Part shown: positions 60,160 to 64,000 of the stretch, piece by piece | Position numbering within the stretch: the stretch's first letter is position 1 | How the letters are laid out: the number at the start of each line of letters is the position of its first letter | Source: Hahellaceae bacterium | Lineage (GTDB): Bacteria; Pseudomonadota; Gammaproteobacteria; Pseudomonadales; Oleiphilaceae | Assembly (NCBI GenBank): GCA_024234505.1 | Contig: JACKOD010000002.1 | Location: 310,001-374,000, forward strand | Direction: 5' to 3' | Length of the DNA stretch: 64,000 nucleotides | Position numbers and translations under genes: made by a program | Notes under the pieces: model-generated | What the model was told of the DNA's origin: nothing | The model's database searches: none | The model's input: only the letters and a program-made list of their open reading frames with translations

Positions 60160-61986
60160 TCAGAGGGATGGCCAAAGAGAATCAAAGTCGTCTTCGGGGC
60201 TTTCCTGCTTGGCTTTGATCGGTTCGTCAATGGGTGCATTTAGTGAACCTAATGACTTAAGCTCAAACTGACTAAAGCTTCCTGTCGCCGAAAGGCGTTT
60301 AACAAGGAGATACTTGGTTTCTTCTCCTCGAATGTTGATTTGAACTTTGTGTCCGGTCTGAAATGGCAAGCGGGGGACAATTAATGTTGCCGGTTGGTTA
60401 ATGGCCGGAACGGCCGGCAGCATTAACCCTCTGAGATATTCACTGTTGTCGCCGGTTTTTTGAATTAACTGCACCCCACAAGGTGATGCCGTGGGTGCCA
60501 AAAGTTCAATGCCCAGTTGCGTACCTTGCTGTTTAACCTGACGAATCCAGCGAATGGCCGCAATACTCCAGGCGTGCTCATCGTGTTCCCTGACGCCTAA
60601 TATTTCGCCTGCTTGCACATTGCCGGGAATATCACTGTCCCACTGCAGGCAATAACCGCCGGGGCTGGTATTGACCAGGATGATTTTAAATGCAGGGTAG
60701 GCCGAGGGTTTGTTTTCGCCAAAGCCCGGTGGATGGCTGAACAAAATGGGGGAATCTGCCGGTTCATGCGAATGAGATGACGAGACGGCATCAAAGGCAT
60801 CGGCCCACGGGTCATTTTTCCGGTTGTGCTGGCTCAAAAACTTATTTTCATCGGATGGCTTGGCCGGCGACGAGAACTCCTGAATGAGCTGGGTATTGAA
60901 ATCGGTGCATCCGGAAACGTAATAATGGGTCGCGCTCAAGCCTACACAGATGCTCAGCTTGCCCCGGCTGGGAATACGTTTGAAGTTACGTTTTGTCAGT
61001 ATGCCAAGTGCCTGGTTAAGATGGGCAACCAGTTGATCCTGCAACGGAACAGGAAAATCAATGGCAGGGACTCCGCCGGGGTCCTTGTTTTGTAGCTGAT
61101 CCAGGTAAAGGGATAGCCTGCCGGTCAGTTCATGCGTATCCAGGCCGACATGATCTTCGGTGAGGGTATCGCTGACCAGACTACGGTATACCGGAGGCAT
61201 ATCGCGACCGCTATGTATCAAAAATACGGCTTCCTGGACGTTAGGTTGGGTAATTTCAACATAGCGGGACCACTGCTCAAAGGTACTGTATACCGTGGCA
61301 AGGTCGGTTTGTCTGAGCTGATTGGGTTTGCAGCAGCCCAGCAGTAATAACTGTTTGTAGACCTCGGCAATGGTACTTTGATCGTTAGTTTTGGCGTTTT
61401 CGTCTTTTACGTCATAGCGCAGCAGCTCATTACGCTCTGCAAACCGGTAAATCTGATGACTTTCCAGCCAAAGATTTTTTGGGCTGGGACAATAGAGCTG
61501 GCAGGATCGAAGCAGCGAACGACCATATTCACTGAGCACGCGGTGACAGGCACAGATAAGGATTTTTCTGACTTTCTCGTTTTTCAACCCGCTCTGGCTT
61601 TCGATGAGCACCTGTTTGTAGCCATTGGCGATATTAATTTGCAGGGCTTGAGCCAGATTCGCAATCTTGCGTTGCTTTTCCGGTAGGGCAACGGGCTGAT
61701 TGAGGAAATGCTTTGACAGTTCCTGACAAACATAATGTACGGCCGGGCGCAGGGTTTCCATCAGTTGCAGACGTACATTCGGTACGACGATAAGCTGATT
61801 GAGTTCTAGCGACGCGTGATAAAGCCTGCGTGCTGTTTCTCCGATGTTGGCCATCGGCAGCGCATCCACCCACTTCTTCAACGCTATAGGGGTTGATTCG
61901 CTGAACGACAACGTCGCCAGACTCTGCTCTGGTAGAGAAAGTTTCAGAGAATTTTCCTGGCCTTCCAGGTGGTCAGCACCATTCAT
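60160..61986 (-). CDS. PilZ-like domain protein, conserved neighbour of fimX, 608 aa
   Basis: Large, mainly helical protein (about residues 1-340). The C-terminal part resembles PilZ: IILVNTSPGGYCLQW (about 440-454) has the N/DxSxxG pattern. The RxxxR arm is not evident, so c-di-GMP binding is uncertain. The position next to the FimX-like gene, on the same strand 124 bp upstream, is conserved in Pseudomonas-type genomes. No membrane helix or signal peptide. Function likely in c-di-GMP or pilus signalling; this is inferred. Confidence 0.65.
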   Translation of the reverse strand: MNGADHLEGQENSLKLSLPEQSLATLSFSESTPIALKKWVDALPMANIGETARRLYHASLELNQLIVVPNVRLQLMETLRPAVHYVCQELSKHFLNQPVALPEKQRKIANLAQALQINIANGYKQVLIESQSGLKNEKVRKILICACHRVLSEYGRSLLRSCQLYCPSPKNLWLESHQIYRFAERNELLRYDVKDENAKTNDQSTIAEVYKQLLLLGCCKPNQLRQTDLATVYSTFEQWSRYVEITQPNVQEAVFLIHSGRDMPPVYRSLVSDTLTEDHVGLDTHELTGRLSLYLDQLQNKDPGGVPAIDFPVPLQDQLVAHLNQALGILTKRNFKRIPSRGKLSICVGLSATHYYVSGCTDFNTQLIQEFSSPAKPSDENKFLSQHNRKNDPWADAFDAVSSSHSHEPADSPILFSHPPGFGENKPSAYPAFKIILVNTSPGGYCLQWDSDIPGNVQAGEILGVREHDEHAWSIAAIRWIRQVKQQGTQLGIELLAPTASPCGVQLIQKTGDNSEYLRGLMLPAVPAINQPATLIVPRLPFQTGHKVQINIRGEETKYLLVKRLSATGSFSQFELKSLGSLNAPIDEPIKAKQESPEDDFDSLWPSL

Positions 61987-62164
61987 TAATCAGTTATTCC
62001 GGTTATTTTTGTTGAACAAATGTACCTTGTATCTGCTGCATTCTGATCGGAATTGAACCTTTCGCTCTTTATAATACAAAGACCTATCCGAAAGAATAGC
62101 AGACTTTTATTTTGTGTCAGGAAAAACCTGCATCATCTTGTATTTTCTTATTTTTGTAGGCTGG

Positions 62165-63178
62165 TTAACACAAAAGCAAATCGAGTGGTGTTTTAGCATC
62201 CCGATCCGGAATTTCGGCAACCCATTTCGGTACTAAAAAGCCCGGAAGCATTGCTAGAAGTGCCTGATAGATCAGGCGTGCACGCTCAATATCCACCGCA
62301 AAATGCGCCGCCCCGCTAACGGGGTCGAGCTGGTGGAGATAATAGGGGAGCGCACCTGATGCAAACAGTTTTTCGCTCAGCGTAGCCAGCGTTTCGGGAT
62401 GATCGTTGATGCCCGCCAGCAATACCGACTGATTCAATACCGTGACTCCCGCGTCCCGCAGCATCCTGATGGCATTGGTCACCGCAGGGTCAATCTCATT
62501 CGGATGGTTGATGTGCAATACCACAACGCGCTGAAGCTTGACGTGACTGATCCAGTTTATAAATGTGTTATCTATTCTGGCGGGAATTACAACGGGCAAG
62601 CGAGTATGAATTCTCATTCGCAAAATATGCGGGATTTTCTCCAGTTCCTGACTGAGCCATTGCAAATGACGATCGTTGACGGCCAGAGGGTCGCCGCCAC
62701 TGAGAATGACTTCATTCAATTCTGTGTGTGCCCGGATATAGTCGATGACCCTGACCCAGTCCTCGCGTGATACCCGGTGCTCCTGATAAGGAAAATGTCG
62801 ACGAAAACAGTAGCGGCAGTTGACGGCACAATGTGTACCGGCAACCAATAATACCCGTGATTTGTATTTGTGAATCAGTCCGGGAGCGACGGTATATTTT
62901 TTTTCCTTGAGCGGATCGAGCAGATAGCCTTCGTGAACCTGCAGCTCGGAAGCTACAGGTAGTACTTGCTGCAACAGGGGGTCCTGCGGATTGCCTCGTT
63001 CAACGCGATCCAGGTAGGGGCGCGGTACATTTAGGGCAAAGGACTGGTTTGCCTGGTCGGATAAGGTATCAAGGGGAATGTCAACATAGTCGGCGAGTTC
63101 CGACAGAGAGGTTACTGCGCGAGAAAGTTCACTCTTCCAGTCAAGATCTTCGACAGTTGAAATGGTTCGAGGTATCAT
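62165..63178 (-). CDS. epmB: EF-P beta-lysylation: lysine 2,3-aminomutase EpmB, 337 aa
   Basis: Radical SAM enzyme that turns (S)-alpha-lysine into (R)-beta-lysine for EF-P modification. The Fe-S cysteines are C117, C121 and C124 in THCAVNCRYCFRRHF. Other blocks: EVILSGGDPLAV and LNQSVLLAGIND. Divergent from efp across 115 bp, a classical pairing. The partner EpmA is not in the window. Confidence 0.96.
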   Translation of the reverse strand: MIPRTISTVEDLDWKSELSRAVTSLSELADYVDIPLDTLSDQANQSFALNVPRPYLDRVERGNPQDPLLQQVLPVASELQVHEGYLLDPLKEKKYTVAPGLIHKYKSRVLLVAGTHCAVNCRYCFRRHFPYQEHRVSREDWVRVIDYIRAHTELNEVILSGGDPLAVNDRHLQWLSQELEKIPHILRMRIHTRLPVVIPARIDNTFINWISHVKLQRVVVLHINHPNEIDPAVTNAIRMLRDAGVTVLNQSVLLAGINDHPETLATLSEKLFASGALPYYLHQLDPVSGAAHFAVDIERARLIYQALLAMLPGFLVPKWVAEIPDRDAKTPLDLLLC

Positions 63179-63293
63179 GTGCGCCTTTAAAATACTTTAA
63201 AATTTTTAAAAAATCGTAATCTCCGCATAGCGCGAGAGTTTATCTTATTTTTATAACTGACACATAACGCGTATTTGAATCGGTAATCAAACT
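63179..63293. promoter_or_regulatory. Divergent epmB/efp promoter with phased A/T tracts
   Basis: CTTTAAAATA is followed by CTTTAAAATT and TTTAAAAAAT (63183-63213): A/T tracts with a 10 bp period, expected to bend DNA. They lie in the promoter of epmB and within reach of efp. Confidence 0.5.
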
Positions 63294-63866
63294 ATGGCCA
63301 TGTATTCTACCAATGAATTTAAAGCGGGTCTCAAGGTTCTGTTGGACGGTGAGCCCTGTTCAATTCTAGAAAATGAATTTGTTAAGCCCGGCAAGGGGCA
63401 GGCGTTTAACCGCGTAAGATTGCGTAATCTCAAGTCTAATCGGGTCTGGGAGCGTACCTTCAAGTCAGGTGAATCATTGGAAGGTGCCGATGTTATTGAT
63501 CTGGAAATGGAGTACCTCTACGCCGATGGCGAGTTCTATCACTTCATGATGACGGATGGATCATTCGAGCAGCATGCGGCTGATGATAAAGCGGTTGGTG
63601 ACTGTAAGAAGTGGCTGAAAGAGCAAGATGTTTACACGGTGACCTTGTATAACGGTGCGCCTTTGTCTGTTTCACCTCCGAACTTTGTAGAGTTGGAAGT
63701 GGTTGAGACTGATCCGGGGGTGAAGGGTGATACGGCCCAAGGGGGCTCCAAGCCTGCCACGCTGTCTACCGGTGCGGTGGTAAACGTGCCTCTGTTTGTA
63801 AATATTGGTGATAAGTTGCGTGTTGATACCCGTAGCAATGAATATGTGAGCCGCGCAAAAGGTTAA
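63294..63866 (+). CDS. efp: Translation elongation factor P, 190 aa
   Basis: Relieves ribosome stalling at proline runs. K34, in VKPGKGQAF, is the residue beta-lysylated by EpmA/EpmB. KOW-like N-domain and two OB folds; ends ...NEYVSRAKG as in E. coli. Start ATG 63294. Terminator at 63915. Confidence 0.98.
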   Translation: MAMYSTNEFKAGLKVLLDGEPCSILENEFVKPGKGQAFNRVRLRNLKSNRVWERTFKSGESLEGADVIDLEMEYLYADGEFYHFMMTDGSFEQHAADDKAVGDCKKWLKEQDVYTVTLYNGAPLSVSPPNFVELEVVETDPGVKGDTAQGGSKPATLSTGAVVNVPLFVNIGDKLRVDTRSNEYVSRAKG

Positions 63867-63914
63867 GACCTTTCAGGCGGCTGGACTGCTCTGCGAGTCC
63901 CATCACGATCAAAC

Positions 63915-63946
63915 AAAAAGCGCCTGACCGGGCGCTTTTTGTTTTT
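63915..63946 (+). terminator. Rho-independent terminator after efp
   Basis: AAAAAGCGCC (63915-63924) pairs with GGCGCTTTTT (63931-63940), then GTTTTT. No gene is recognised in the remaining 54 bases of the window. Confidence 0.92.
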
Positions 63947-64000
63947 GGCCGCAAAGCGTTTGTGGGCGGCGCGCCATTATGAAAAGGCCGAGAATTTAAA

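Overview
This 64 kb window is chromosomal DNA of a Gram-negative gammaproteobacterium of moderate GC. Single-copy core genes (minCDE, parC, serB, efp, epmB, dinB, a monomeric isocitrate dehydrogenase) lie next to a FimX-like gene and a PilZ-like gene. The order parC-serB-fimX-pilZ-like, together with a foldase-dependent lipase and FilA/DUF6160-like surface proteins, points to the Pseudomonadales/Oceanospirillales side (Alcanivorax, Ketobacter or Marinobacter-like). I cannot name the species. There are no rRNA or tRNA genes, no CRISPR array and no prophage.

Layout. 1-3.5 kb: end of a chromate transporter, then a secreted collagen-like protein. 3.6-11 kb: lipase and its foldase with a divergent AraC regulator, then a TetR / glycosyltransferase / DUF6160-like module that appears to share an operator, and a decayed fragment of an AraC gene. 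11-24 kb: an Fe-S type uracil-DNA glycosylase, Crp and LysR regulators, an HPP-family membrane protein, YjbQ, a MalT-like regulator, a second DUF6160-like protein, a hydrolase, an MFS exporter, a YgjP-like peptidase and a SEC-C protein. 24-33 kb: isocitrate dehydrogenase, SRPBCC protein, dienoyl-CoA isomerase-like protein, Na+/H+ antiporter with a cyclic-nucleotide domain, and a diguanylate cyclase. 33-35 kb: an IS200/IS605 element (tnpA and tnpB) that interrupts a solute-binding protein gene. 35-44 kb: an NAD-salvage block (nrtR, ADP-ribosylglycohydrolase, nadM-Nudix, nadV) with two candidate NrtR sites, an M11-type metalloprotease, a DHH phosphoesterase and a quinone reductase. 44-50 kb: a periplasmic binding protein paired with a GGDEF-EAL protein, a tiny HTH protein, and a Crp-type regulator flanked by inverted copies of an 89 bp repeat. 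50-64 kb: minCDE, dinB, parC, serB, fimX-like, PilZ-like, epmB and efp.

Two kinds of structure are not explained by the genes. (1) At least seven gene borders carry short tandem duplications with units of 17-24 bp. In two or three of them the repeated unit includes the stop codon of the upstream reading frame. (2) An intergenic repeat of about 56-89 bp with a GC-rich hairpin core occurs three times, twice as an inverted pair around a crp-like gene. Other points of interest are a TnpA whose HUH motif has become Tyr-Val-His beside an intact TnpB, the shared TetR operator, and the decayed AraC copy. Cyclic-di-GMP proteins are frequent in the window (diguanylate cyclase, GGDEF-EAL, FimX-like, PilZ-like).
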